Positions 35,987 through 48,413 of a stretch of DNA of 64,000 nt are shown piece after piece. The DNA lies in the NCBI GenBank assembly GCA_029718625.1, contig CM056383.1:66588849-66652848 (forward strand). Reading direction: 5' to 3'. The number at the start of each line of letters is the position of its first letter. The first letter of the stretch is position 1. Under the pieces are notes generated by a model. That model saw only the letters and a list, made by a program, of their open reading frames with translations, was not told the DNA's origin and did no database searches. The translations under genes and the position numbers were made by a program. Source of the DNA: Synaphobranchus kaupii. Taxonomy: Eukaryota; Chordata; Actinopteri; Anguilliformes; Synaphobranchidae.

Positions 35987-36479
35987 ACATACCTTGATCC
36001 TAGGCTCTTTGATCATAGAACTGAAAGATTTCCAGATGCAGTAATTGTTGACAGCCCTCCAAAGACTGATTTTCCGCCACCTGCTCCAGTTAAACTGAAC
36101 TATTCGACTCCAAAATAATCCTAGTCTTAAGTAAACATCACTATAAAAAACTGAGGGAGAGTGCACATTAGATATTTGGTTATTTTAATGCAGGTAATGT
36201 ATTTTTTTATATTAAATAATATACTTTGTAGTGCAGTGTCATATACAATATACTACAGACAATTCAGTCTAAATTAGATGCTTTGATAAAAATAAAAATG
36301 TATTAAAATATTCAATAAACATGAGTTGTTCGATTTACTTGTTTCTGTCTGCACTTCTGTTATAACATGTGAGTCTGTAATACTGAAAATACATGACATT
36401 TTGAACATTTCAACATTTTTGGCCAGGTCTCTCTTGGAAAAGTCTCTCTTTGTTAAATAAAGGTTAATAATTATATAAA

Positions 36480-36720
36480 TGGGAAAACAGCACCATCTAT
36501 CTGTTAAAAGAACTAAAAATTTTATTTGGCCAGTAGGCGGCATAGTTGAGTCTCCTACTATATTTAGAGGAGCGAGCGATCGTCCCTCGTGTGATTGTTA
36601 AGATTATTGGCATTCCAGGACAGAACGGTCGGCGATTCTAACATGCTGAACACCACATATGGTCATGGCAGCTAACATACATACAAGGAACCATATACAG
36701 TATGTTCCACACACCGTATG
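36480..36720. repeat. duplicated segment, copy 1
   Basis: Shares long strings with 38085-38310: CCATCTATCTGTTA, TTGAGTCTCCTACTAT, GTGTGATTGTTAAGATTATTGG against CATGTGATAAGATTATTGGA, and GTCATGGCAGC against GACATGGCAGC. It carries CCAGTAGGCGGCAT, a CTCF-like string, at about 36529-36542. Direct orientation, 1.6 kb apart; either a local duplication or two copies of an unrecognised repeat. Confidence 0.75.
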
Positions 36721-38084
36721 CGTTTACTGTATGTGCAAAGAGGAATTTTAACCAAAACTTAATGACAAAGCCTGCTTCAGAGCAGCAGTTTGGTTTCACA
36801 CGGAGACATCTTCAAGATCCAATATTTCCTTCCCTGGAATCTTTCTAATAGCATTGTGATTGAAGAAGGTGTTTATGTGCATAATTAAGTGATATTATCA
36901 TTAGGAACCCAAGTGAACCAAAATCCAAGAACCCGTCTTTGTCGTATCGAATATGAAAAAAATAAAAGACACAACCTCTGATACCTTGATATTTACATTG
37001 GTTTACCTTCCTCTTCCAGTCACAAGTGCACAAGTGCGCCAGAACTAAGAAGCCATATAAACAGGCCCTCCTTCCTTTCACAAAACTTTAATAATGCGTG
37101 CAGAAGAGGTAAGTTTGTAGATAGGGCATGTATATTCACACCAGCGTTGCTTGATAGTGTAAACTGATTCCGCTACTGAAAGAGTATTGGATTTAAGCAC
37201 GGCGTGAGGGGTGCAGAGCGCCGTGTTTTGGGGGCCCGGTATGAACGGAGCGTTCTGGCTCAGTGCCCCCCACCTCCATGCCTGCAGGAGGGTGTTCTTA
37301 AGTCAATGGGTGTGAATTTTGGGGCACAATGTCCAGATTCCCATGATGCTGTGCCTGACCGCTTCAAGGTTTTATTCTACGCCAGATCACATGGTCATGG
37401 TCTGCATACACATCCACAGCACAGCTGCTCCAGTGAACTTTAACTATCTGACAACAAATGAATTAAAGATCCATAAAGTGAACACCAATTTAAAACACCA
37501 AGGGAATGCCCACATTCAGTATTTGCTTAGTTTAGGCATGCAGACTAATTTTTAATAAATAATGTTTTTTTTTGTGTGTGGTGCCATACACAACACACCA
37601 TAAAGAATATTTTACTAAAATGTTCTATTTACACTGGTTTATCTTCACTGTCATTGCAAATTAAGCAAAATGTATGTAATTATGAATACAATTCAAATAC
37701 TTATACTTATGAATACTACAATTAGTTCATAATAGTGAGGCGGGCCAAAAGCATCGTCAAGGGGTAGTCGAAAAATGCACCTTCCCTTCCTCCACTACCA
37801 CCTCCTCTACTCCGTGCCCCGGAAACTGATCTTTGTGTTTTAATCTAATGTCGCTGATTACATCTTAATTACGTATTAATGGTTACATATTAATTAATGT
37901 CTTGACGCAAACCACAATGTCAGGTACATTGTATACTGTACGTGTAAATACTTGTACTCGAAACGTTCAGACAGTTTTGCATACTTTCGGTATAGTTCTG
38001 TGGTAGTGGTAGTGGGGGAGTGGAGGAAGGGAGGTGGGGAGTGAAGAATATTGGGACGCACCCATTCTGTCGTTTATGAGAAAA
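36721..38084. other. intergenic DNA between the duplicated segments
   Basis: AT-rich, no gene, RNA or mobile element recognised. Confidence 0.5.
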
Positions 38085-38310
38085 AAGAAAGCAGCGCCAT
38101 CTATCTGTTAGTAAAAGAACTAGCAACATTATTCTTCGGCCACTAGGTGCCGCAATTGAGTCTCCTACTATGTTTAGAGGGGCGATGAACCATCCCTCAT
38201 GTGATAAGATTATTGGAATTCCAGATTCTATGTTGCAAATCAGATATGGACATGGCAGCCAACACGCACACACGTATAAGAAAGCAATATATATGTTCCA
38301 CATGTGTGTT
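38085..38310. repeat. duplicated segment, copy 2
   Basis: Second copy of the segment at 36480-36720. The matching positions read GCGCCATCTATCTGTTA, GCCACTAGGTGCCGCA and TTGAGTCTCCTACTATG. No coding capacity in either copy. Confidence 0.75.
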
Positions 38311-38879
38311 TACATGTAAATAGATAGAAACAGGGCTACCCCAGGGAAAACAGGCTGTGTTCACACTGCAGTGTGACAACACAAACTGAGAGAAATACAA
38401 GGAAGTAAGGGATTCTTACTTCCCCTAAAAAAAAAAAAGAAGCCCTTTCCTGAGGTAACCCACACTGCGCAGAACAGGCAGAGCAGTTTATTACGGCCTG
38501 CCACAACCTGAGGAACAGTGTTTTACATACCCTCACACAAATCACCCCACATGCCTCACTCTACAGCTTCATTTTACACTTTGGATTCATCACTGTTAGC
38601 TCTAGTATTTAGTTTTTTTTCCTACATGAATATATTCAACTTTCTTTTACTGTCAATTTAAATTCTTATTATATAGTAATATTTATAATAGAGCTCTTCC
38701 ATTTATCTTTCGATGGTGGGATATTGTATATATGTACTACTGTGTATGCTTTGGTTGTACAAATGTGTATTTGTCACGCTAATAAAAATCGACAGAAAAG
38801 GCGCAGAACATAGACGTACATCTTGAGGACCGATAACTTCTTTATGTGCACTTGTGTTTCCTGGGCTGAAGGCCTCGTT

Positions 38880-40770
38880 GTGAACTACAAACAAGAGAGG
38901 GGAGGAGAGAGAAAGAGAGAGAGAAACTGGCAGAGACATGAGGTGACTCAGAAAGGGAAGGGGGGGTGTTATGACTCATGCATGACTTACAATCCCCCCC
39001 CCCACATACACACACACACACACAATCTTTTACCTATTACCTTTAATTGGGTGTGGCCCAGCACTGTGACTCAAAGGCTGTCAATCATCTGTTCACTGCT
39101 GCTCATTGATATGCACCGCACCTCAAAGGGGAGAGGGGGGGGGGGGGGGGGGGCATATGCCTGCCCCACAGTCACCTGTCACTCACGGTGGCCGACTCTG
39201 AGGCTCCATTTTGGGCCCTGTGCTGTCACACTTGAGTCGGCCAGGGAATTCTGGGAAAACGGAGGGGGTGTTGCCTGTTGCTTACCTGTAAAGCGTGACA
39301 CCTTACCATGAAGCACATCTTTTGGGGGTGTGAATTGGCTAGCCGGAGAGTCACACTGTACCATCAAGGCAGTGTTAAGACAGGAATAGACTTTTTTTTT
39401 TTCTTGTTGTAACCACTTGAAACCTGTCAAGTCGACACTGGCTTATATAACACGGGCCTCCTCCCACCCACTTTAATTTCAGGTCTAACTTGTTCCCCCG
39501 TGTACCTTCACCGGAGTGTGTACACAGGGATTCCTGTGGCTTTTGCTTGTGTTTTTTTTTATTCCATAAGCTGTGCATTATTTAAAGTGTGTGCACAGTG
39601 GGTACGCCTGGACGCTGCGAGAGTGCTCAGTAGATTCTGGAGAGGCAGACCGCAGTGCACATCACACACACACTCACACCCGCATACACTCATTAACACA
39701 CATGCACCAACACACACACACACACACACACACAACTCACCTTCTATCCTCATCCTGATTTAAATCGCAGGATGTAGCCCCCCCCCCCTATACTTAGTTT
39801 CAGGCCGTGCTGTGCCTCTCTTCGGCGTGTGACACAACACTGTGAGACAAGACAGCCCTTACTCACTTACACTCTCTCATCTGCTGAGGAACAGCACAAG
39901 CCCGACTGGACTTATCCTGTCCAGCCGCTATAAATGAGACGTAACATCAAAGACGAGCAAATATGAGGTTGGGGGGGGGGCTGTCCCAAAAGCAGCGTGG
40001 CACGTTAGCTCTGCCCCCCCCCCCCCCCACACACATATCCTACGGGAACTAATGGCACACCTAGTTCCAATCAGCAATATGTTCCAACACTTCCTCTGAC
40101 GTCATAAAGGCCTCCACCAATCCCAGCTTTCTGACCAATCGGGACAGCCCTTTGTTTGCAGCAAGGCTCAAAATACAGCCAAAAAAGAAAATGGCTCCAT
40201 ATCTCAACAGATCAGAGAGTTACATAAGGCAGAGGGAAATAATGTATGCGCCCGTCGGTATGTGCGTGCCGTATGTACATGTTGTTGTAGTACCTTTCAT
40301 CCCCTGAAAGGTACAGCAGCAGCTCTTGGTTCTCCCAGGGAATTTCCATACGGAGCAGCTGTATAACCTTAATCCAATTTACAACAAAAAAAATAGCGCG
40401 AAAGGGATGAAAAAGTGATCCAATGGGCTGCGTCACCCCGGGCGACACACGGCTGTAGGCCAGAGTGGAGGGGGTTAGAGGGAGTAACCCATGGGGAGAG
40501 TTTATCTTTTTAAAGCAGGCCTCATTGATGAAAGCCTTCTGCTTGGGCTCTGACAGGCCTTCTCTCCCCACTCATTTCCTGTGCAGGGATTTCTGGAGAG
40601 GATACAGATTTTGGGGGGAGGAGGAGGGGGGTTACGAGGCACAAAGCTAGGACTCACATTTCCCGTTCCTTGTCATAATACCAGCACCCCTATCCCACCC
40701 CTGCATGCATACATTCTAGCCCCTGCGTGTACATAGCAGTCCATGGAGCAGGGAGGGGGGGGGGGGGCTT
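38880..40770. repeat. cluster of simple repeats in intergenic DNA
   Basis: Includes a GA-rich tract (38893-38928), (CA)n at 39007-39024, a G run at about 39127-39153, (CA)n 39664-39736, C runs at 39778-39788 and about 40014-40029, and a G run at about 40751-40768. No coding exon recognised between them. Confidence 0.8.
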
Positions 40771-41032
40771 TCATGTTATTAAAAGCGAGCGCCCACACAT
40801 CACGCCACACATCACGCCACTCGGCAATCCAATTTACACCGGGGAGAAGCGGTCCTGAAGCGATTCACACCTCGCAGAGGCAAAAACAAGCTGTCCACGT
40901 TGATTGTGGTCTCATCGAGGGGAAAACAAACCTGCTCTAATTAAAAACACAACAGCACAATGCTAGCACATGGGCACGAGAAATAAATATCAGTCCGCGT
41001 TGCCTACTCCTGCCTGCATTCCCGGGAACATT

Positions 41033-41212
41033 TTTTACATTTTATCCGGTGTAACTTGACAGAGCTTATATCCAATCCATTTATATAGCTGGATATTTTA
41101 CTGAAGCAGTTCAGGTTAAATTCAGGCTCAAGTACATTTAGCTCAAGGGTATGATAGCGCCCCCTGGGACTCAGAGTTGTATACAGTTCGCTAACCATAA
41201 TGCCACACTGCT
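41033..41212 (-). mobile_element. tRNA-headed SINE, degraded copy
   Basis: Same family as 49711-49940 and 60056-60269: shared CCATTTATA(T/C)AGCTGGATAT, TACTGAAGC, TTCAGGTTAA and CTCAAGGGTA. The tRNA-like end near 41190-41212 (CGCTAACCATAATGCCACAC) is decayed. Confidence 0.7.
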
Positions 41213-41234
41213 GAATTTTAGTAGAAACTTCTAC

Positions 41235-41535
41235 CCATCCATCCATTATGTAACCTGCTCATTCCAATACCAGCATGCATTGGGTGTGAGGCAGGAATAC
41301 CCTCTGGACAATCCATCGCAGGGCACACGCACCGTTCACTCACACACTCATAACTGTGGGAAATTTAGGCACTCCAATTAACCCTACCTGCATGTCTTTG
41401 GACTGTGAGAGGAAACCGGAGTACCCGGAGGAAACCCACGCGGACACGGAGAGAACATGCAAACTCCACAGTCAGAAAGGCCCCTAGCCTGGAATCGAAC
41501 CCAGGACCTTCTTGCTGTGAGGCCACAGTGCTAGC
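41235..41535. mobile_element. LINE 3'-tail fragment (fish L2/Maui-like)
   Basis: Contains CCATCCATCCATTATGTAAC, CCAATACCAGCATGCATTGG, CAATCCATCGCAGGGCACAC, CTACCTGCATGTCTTTGGAC, CGGAGTACCCGGAGGAAACC and AATCGAACCCAGGACCTTCT. This order is the familiar 3' end of an abundant fish LINE. No ORF remains. The exact family name is from memory and not verified. Confidence 0.75.
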
Positions 41536-43718
41536 CAGCGTTGTAGATACTTTGACTGTAGTATGACGACACTACAATGCTGTAGTTTTTTTGTGCACAT
41601 AGTGATACTATTGTCCTATAGTGATAAATGCTAAAAATAAATAAATAAGGGGTGAATTCATACTATAGGCCTATACTATTGTCCTATATTGACAAATACT
41701 ACTGAATAATTACAGTGGGTGCAAAAACTATAATATTCTTAGTTTTCTAGACGATAACTATAGATACTACAGTTCCAATGGCAGTGGTCAGTTTCTACTT
41801 GGCATCTCCACTTTGTATTAATCACACAAATGCAGCAGTCAAAATGCAAACTGGTGGTCCTAAAAGCCAAGTCATCCCCTCTATTGTGGTTACACATTAG
41901 GCTAATTTATTTCCCTCGCTTTAGTCAGCAGATATTGGTCATTATTTCTGCACCATCAATCACTTTCCCAATCACTTGCAGCAGTTATGGTGGTACTACC
42001 CAAAATGCCACGACTTGGCATGCACGGTGCACGTTGGGGAATACGAAACTGTCATTGAACATTTCAATGCATGTTTCTCTGACTGTCACAAAAGTGGTTT
42101 CCACAGCAAAGTACTACTTACACAACAAAATATCAGCATTCGATGGTTTTGTCTTTATTCTGAATATGTTACTTTTCATATTTGTCGATTATGCTGAACA
42201 GTATTCAGAATAATTATGGATATTGCCCTTTGACACGAGCTCATGCACATACACCGCGTGCAACGCGGTTTAGCCACTATTGAATTACGACGCCATTCAT
42301 AGCACTTCCAAACGCCACGAGTGACGAGACACAAGAAATTTGATCCTTTCCTCCTACGTGCATCTCAACTTCCACATTATGTAGAGTAGATTGTCGTGCA
42401 TGCTTATACTTGCCAGTCACATTTAGAATCGGGCAAGTATTACATTGTGTGCATGATCAGAAGGATTCATCAGTTTATGAAAAGACAGGCCGAAATTTGA
42501 TCCTGCAGAGGCGCTTGTGTGACGCAGACGCAACAGTGCTTACACAACGTACCTAGACAGCTCGTGCAGTTTGCCATTAAGGCCACATAGTGGCGCGCAC
42601 GGAGGAATTTAATTCTGTGGCAAAGTAAAAAAGGGTGTTGTTCTAGGTTCAGGTGAGTTCAAATGTACCCGGTGCATGAAGAATTGAGTTATTTCTCGCC
42701 TTTTTGTGGGAGCCCTAACATATGGACTTAATCTCTAACGGTTTTATTTTATTCAGTCACGTGCGATCCGCGTGGAAACGTGCCTCGATGGAAATTCCCC
42801 TTTGTTTGACCTTTCAATTTCGGTACTTTCACGAACGTTACATACATGTAATTACATAATATGAAACAGAAACTTTGGTATACCCTCCACAACATCCCCA
42901 CCAGCAAAAGGGGAGGGAATCCAGCGAAAGTGTGTTGTTCTAACGTTACTTCGCACTTTTATGCTTTTTAAAAAAAGGGTCTTTAGTTTTTATAAATTAA
43001 AGCTGCAGACTGAACCCAGAGCAATGCATTGTGATCGCATCTGGGTCGCTGTAGTCACTCAAAACAGATTTATTTTAATCTGGAGTGAGCGAGCCGGCGC
43101 CGAATGGCAAGGAAGATCACATTGTTGTGTTCCGGGTTAAAATGCAGTTGGTTCCCTCGAGAAGCCACCTTTTTTCTCTCTGGAAACCGCAGTCTCCAAT
43201 CTACTGTAGAGGTCCACAAAACACAACCTGTTATCTGCTGGCAGACCAGACTCAGCGTCGTAGTGTCGCGTAGATAGTTACCAGTTACCTGTTGACATGT
43301 CAGATAATTGCACGTTTTTTAATGCATTTGTAAATATATAATTGCATTTCTGTATATGTTACTGTGGGCTGTGAGGAACCATTGATCGCGCAAGCTAGCC
43401 TCAAGACACACTGAACGCATGTGTGTGTTTTATATATATTAGTGTGCGAGTGCGTGCGTGCGTACGTTCCTTGTTCAGTTTCACCTGGTAGCTACAGTCA
43501 ATCATCTGTGTGACAGGTCTTGCAAAAGCACTACATTATTTAGATTTAGTTATTGATTTAGAGGCTAAAAGCTAAATCTGAAAGCAAGGTGCAATCTATG
43601 TGAAAAAATAAAACGTAAATTAAAAAGAACCGGCAGTGGTGACTGAAAACGGCTACATGCCACTTCACTGGCACATAGGTGTGAATGGGGATGGGACGCT
43701 TACGTAAGACACATAGTC
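41536..43718. other. intergenic DNA
   Basis: No gene or RNA recognised. 41520-41770 is rich in ACTATAGT-type short inverted strings (for example CTATTGTCCTATAGTGA and CTATTGTCCTATATTGA), possibly a decayed element. Open frames at 41830-42213 have no recognisable homology. Confidence 0.45.
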
Positions 43719-43918
43719 CAGGGGTGTCCAATCTTATCCGGAAAGGGCCGGTGTGGGTGCAGGTTTTTGTTTTAGCCCAGCACTACAACATTCAACTAAT
43801 TAACTAATCGTGCTCTTCAATCAAGACCTTGATAAGTAGAATCAGGTGTCATAGTGCTGGGCTAGAACAAAAGCCTGTACCCACAATGGTCCTTTCCGGA
43901 TAAGATTGGACACCCCTG
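43719..43918. mobile_element. hAT-like MITE, family B, intact copy
   Basis: A 200-bp element with perfect 28-bp terminal inverted repeats (start CAGGGGTGTCCAATCTTATC; end GATAAGATTGGACACCCCTG) and a perfect 8-bp target duplication ACATAGTC at 43711-43718 and 43919-43926. No ORF. CAG..CTG ends with an 8-bp duplication indicate hAT. The intact ends suggest a fairly recent insertion. Confidence 0.93.
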
Positions 43919-43926
43919 ACATAGTC

Positions 43927-46690
43927 GGTTTCTCTAAGGTGTCTCTCCCTGTACGTGCAGACACAAACAGGCTGAGACCTGCAGGTGCATAAACCACAGG
44001 TGCTCCAACCCCAGCCCTGCAGGTCTAACATCCTTCCCAATTCTCGAGCTCCTGTGATCCCACTAACCAATCCAATCGGCCTCCACACGAGCCTGACGAG
44101 CCGGGTGATCAGAGCACACGGTCACGCTCGCCCCTCCCCCGCTGGCACAATTAAGAGCGCTGTGGTCCCCTTTGCTGCTGTCCCAATCAGATTGAAATAT
44201 TCTAGGATTCCCACCCTGGTATGTTTATGATAAAACCCCGCCCCTAACAGACGGATGCTGATGAAATGCAAGGTAGGGAGGGAGATCAGCAAGGCCTGCA
44301 GAGAGGAAAGGGGGAGCTTAGCCCGGCAATAGGATTACATTACGCAGCAGCAGGGACTGACATAGGGAGAGTGCGCCCGCTCATCACGTGACGCGTGACT
44401 CAAGGAACCACGGACCTCAACACACGAGAGAAACACACATTTACCGAACAAGGAGTCATCGGTGATTTCAAAAAAAAAAAAAAAAAAAATATCTGCGTAG
44501 ACCGGCTGTGCTGGTGTGGTGACGCGCAACTGCAATTAATTGCATCAGCCACACCCCACTGCTCGATCCACTTCACTGCAATACCAGTTATTTTTCAAAC
44601 GGGGAACAGTTTTTCCCCCCCTAGCACTATCAAGTCCTTTATTGTTGCCTTTAATGTAATGCATGCTGTATAAATAGGCTGTCCAAAACAGGCCTCCTAC
44701 TTGGCCCACGTGAGCCGCACCCCCCTCCCCCTCCAGACATGGTCTTTCACCAGCCCCTATTGTCCAGCTCCTGGGCTGTCTGGGACCTCAATCTCTCTTC
44801 TGCCAGCAGCTGCTTCCTGCATACTCCCAACCCCACAATGGGTAAAAGGGTCTACACCACTCCCCCCCCCCCAAGATAGGTCACCTCATAACCCAGAGTT
44901 CACATGATGACTGACACACAAACCCCCCCCCCCCTCCCCCCCAAGCCCAACATGTCACTAGTCATTTCAAGGGAGGATAAATCTATGACCATATAAGGTT
45001 CCTTCCCTGACCCCCAAACATGTGTCACAAAGAGGTTCCGTGTTGTTGAGCAGAGGGAACTGAAGTGGACCACATGCTCAGGGATAGGCTTGAAATTTAC
45101 CTGTGTAGCAGAAGCATAATTATAGCAGGAAGTAGTCAGCTCTAAATACAGACTTTTCAGCAGACTGGAACACAGGCCAGTTCCTTAAAAGTGCAGACGG
45201 ACATATTCTTTGAAGCGTTTCTTCCCGACGAGCTTCGCACTCCAAACCTTCATTTTGTACTTTTGTCCCATTTCCGGTTGACTACAGGTTCACACAACAG
45301 CACGGTCGGAGCAGAGTACACACAGAACAGGAAAACAGCGAGTGAGCCACAGCTGCACAAGAGGAAGTGGCGTTCGTGCACGCGCTTGTACATAAGCACG
45401 CTTGCACAATTTTCAATACACACATAGGAACCTGTTCAAATACACACAGGAAGTTTGTTTTTCTCAGATAGCCATCACCATCACCAGATAGCACACTTCC
45501 ATGTGCAAGCAATCATTTGAGACATGTTGTAAATCTGGAAAAAAAAAGGTAAAAATACATTTTTTTTAAAAAGATAAAATTCATGCTATGGAGAAATGCA
45601 CACCGTCTATGCTGAGCTGGTTTCCTTGCACAGTACCCCAAACCCTTTTGTGCGAGGTTTAGCTTAACCACACAGCCGCCCCTTTGAGTAAGCTTGTCCA
45701 ACCGTTCCCCGCCATTGTGCTTAAGGATCACACTGGCCAGTCCGCCCCCATTAACAATGCAATGGGAATTTGAGCTCTCATGGAATTATTTTTTAATTTC
45801 GGGGGGGGGGGGGGGGTTGCTGCAAAACTTAATGTGAGCTTAATTTCCAGTGCGTTCATTCCAGACCACCTCTAGTCTCTTTTCGCTCAAAGCCAGCGCC
45901 AAACTGGTTGAGGCGAGCTTGAGATCAGTTAAACTAGAACTGAAACAAATCGCACAACTTAAAAGAATTTATAGCACAGGTGTGTAATGTCCCCCACCCA
46001 CCCCTCCCTCACAGAAATGGCTTAACTGGTAGGCACGTTCCCACAATTCCAATAGGGATTGTGATGTGCTTGTGTGTGTATCGGAGTTTGAGTGAATGTG
46101 CGTAGGAACTCTTACACAGGATTTTCATTTCAATGAGCAAATAAGGGCAAACTGTTTCAAAACTTATTTGACCCACACACCTATTAGAATCAGTATAATT
46201 TGCACAAACAAATTTCCACAACTGCAATTTGAAGCCATTTTTAATATTTACAGATATAAATCCTGGATATTGGTAAAACACCACCACAAGCACCTATAGC
46301 TACCCGCCACCCCCCACAATAAATCATTTGACAGGAACTGCTTCTCTAGATAACAGCAACACCTTTGCACCATGTCCACAAATTCATCCCTTTTGCCTCA
46401 GTTCAATTCCACAGAGGACATTTCTTTTGAAATGGATATATATATTTTTTTCAATTAAATGATTTGATTTCTTTTTCTGTTATAAAACTTCCATTTCCCA
46501 TGACATGTTTAAAAAAAATTATAATAAAAAAAAAAACTCTTACAATGCAAGGGTCGTGTGGTAGTTTTTAAACACGTATGTGTAATACAGTAAAGACAGG
46601 AATGAATGGAAAGTTTGAACAGAAAAAAAAAAAATATGAATTGGACAATCTTAAGCTAAGGCAGAAGTTTGTGTATTACTCTTTTCAAAT
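43927..46690. other. intergenic DNA between the microRNA locus and CSNK1A1
   Basis: No gene recognised. It holds A runs (44470-44488), C runs (44865-44876, 44922-44942), a G run (45801-45816), and a CCATATAAGG CArG match at 44989-44998. The 46.0-46.7 kb part is as AT-rich as the CSNK1A1 3'UTR and may belong to a longer UTR form. Confidence 0.5.
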
Positions 46691-46724
46691 TAGAGAGACT
46701 GGGACAGTGGTTCTGACAAGTCAT

Positions 46725-48405
46725 TTTAATTTATTCTGACATGCTAAAAGGGAATAAGTTACACTTTTATAGGTGTCCAGCGGTAAAATACCTTGAGCTG
46801 GTCAGAGGGGAAACGGGGAGAAAGAGGAGGGGGGGGGGGGAATAAAAAATTAAATCAGCCAGCTAACAAATTACTGGTGCGCATCAGTTGTGGCTAAAGG
46901 CTGAGATTAATTCAAATTAATCTTGCTTTTTCTTTACAAGACTCCAAAAGTATATAGAAAAAAAACCCCTCCAACACACTTTTCTTTGCAATAAAAAAAG
47001 GAACGAAAATAAGGAGGAAAAGGTCGCCACTCTAAGCAGCAGCGAAATTCTCAGTTGCAGAGAGAAAGTCCCAGAGATATTTTACAAGATTTGCTTCGCC
47101 GCAGGCAGAAGCAACAAAAACACCCTTTCCCCAATAATGATCAATTTAAAAGAGGGAAAGTCAAACTATAAAACTGAAGGAAAAGTTAATTCTTACTGAT
47201 AAAAAAAAAAAAAAAAATGTATATATGTATATAAAAATGATAACAGGAAGGGTGGGGTGGAGTGAGTACAATTTTCTTCTGTCTCAAAACGGAACATTGA
47301 GGCCAGCATAGCAATAAAATGAATCTGACAAATGTTTACTTTTTGCCATTTAAACATGTTAACATTTTCAAATGGAAAAAAAAAAACAGATCATGGATGC
47401 ATACAATTTTCATCTAAGCAATTTACATACAGGTTTAGTCAAGTGATGCCTAATCTGTAATGAATATGCTTTTGTGGAGTTTATATATCTTTTTTAGACT
47501 TCAGTATACCAAGTACAATATAGTTAATGCAGCGTTCTAAAGAGAAACCTAGTAGTCACTAGAATTTATTTTTTTTATCTTCACATTAGAAGCTCTTCTA
47601 GCACATGTCAGCAGGCAGTCTTAATTACCTTTATGGAAAAAAGAAACCCAATGTTTGCTTAGTAATATCCAGGATTCAAGGATTCATTCATAATGACGAT
47701 GAAAACTGTTAGTTTTACATCTTTTCATTTCGCTTGAGAATGAGGAAAAAAGTAGGATAAGAAAAAAAATAAAAATAAAAAATGTGCATTTCAAATGGTT
47801 TACGTCCGACAGCACGGGCCGAAACGTGTCGGAGATCACGCCACACACTGTGACCGCAAGGACCGATGCGTGTTGGGAGATAACGCTGTGACCGCAAGGA
47901 CCGATACGCGTCGGAGTTCATGCCACGCACTGACCACACGGAAAGGGGCAAAGCTTTTCTGATGAGTGAGTGGTTGGGGGTGAACCCAAGCACTTCCTTA
48001 CTGGAGAAGAGGGAATTCTGGGAAAACATTGGCATTTGCACAATTATACCCTTTGTGAGCCAACCATTTTATATAGTTTTCAGTTTTGAACACAAAAAAA
48101 AAAAAAAAAAAAAGAGTCTCCAGGAACAGGACAATAGAAAAGGCTACAGCTTCAAAGCTCCATATCTAGCCTGCTTTCTGTGTATATAGTATATACATAC
48201 CAATATATAGATAGATGCTGTGCATTTTATCTATATATACTGATTACATATATAGTATATGGAACAAAAGTTCTTTAACAGCAAAAAATGGTTGCCCACA
48301 ATGCCTGGCAGGTTCTGGTGAATTTGATCCTAGATGCCGGGGTGTGATTGGAAGGCAAATCCTGCTACGACCATTCTGCTCTGCTTCATAACATTGTCTT
48401 AATGC
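46725..48405 (-). other. CSNK1A1: CSNK1A1 3'UTR
   Basis: Begins right after TAA at 48406-48408. Its first part reads GCATTAAGACAATGTTATGAAGCAG on the minus strand and resembles the human CSNK1A1 UTR start as I recall it. The region is AT-rich with A/T homopolymers, plus an unexpected CpG-rich tandem block at about 47815-47935. AATAAA at 46730-46735 overlapping ATTAAA at 46725-46730 (minus strand) is the likeliest end; AATAAA at about 47566 would give a shorter form. The 3' limit is uncertain. Confidence 0.65.
47820..47935. repeat. CpG-rich ~42-bp imperfect tandem repeat in the CSNK1A1 3'UTR
   Basis: About 2.5 imperfect units sharing CTGTGACCGCAAGGACCGAT and GTCGGAG(A/T)TCA(C/T)GCCACRCACTG. 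It stands out in composition from the surrounding AT-rich UTR. Confidence 0.8.
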
Positions 48406-48413
48406 TTAGAAAC
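48406..48413 (-). CDS. CSNK1A1: CSNK1A1 terminal coding exon (8 nt: Gly remainder, Phe, stop)
   Basis: On the minus strand the acceptor TTTTGTCTCCTACAG is followed by GTTTCTAA. With the G left by the previous exon this gives GGT TTC TAA, that is Gly-Phe-stop, the C-terminus of CK1 alpha. The exon continues as 3'UTR to about 46.7 kb. The assignment rests on matching end residues, phase, acceptor quality and UTR similarity. Confidence 0.9.

Noticed and set aside
14400..46000. Coding exons of HTR4, ADRB2, ABLIM3, IL17B or other 5q32 genes
   Set aside because: Looked for because of human synteny; no matching peptide strings seen in any frame. ADRB2 is intronless and would show as a long ORF, which is absent.
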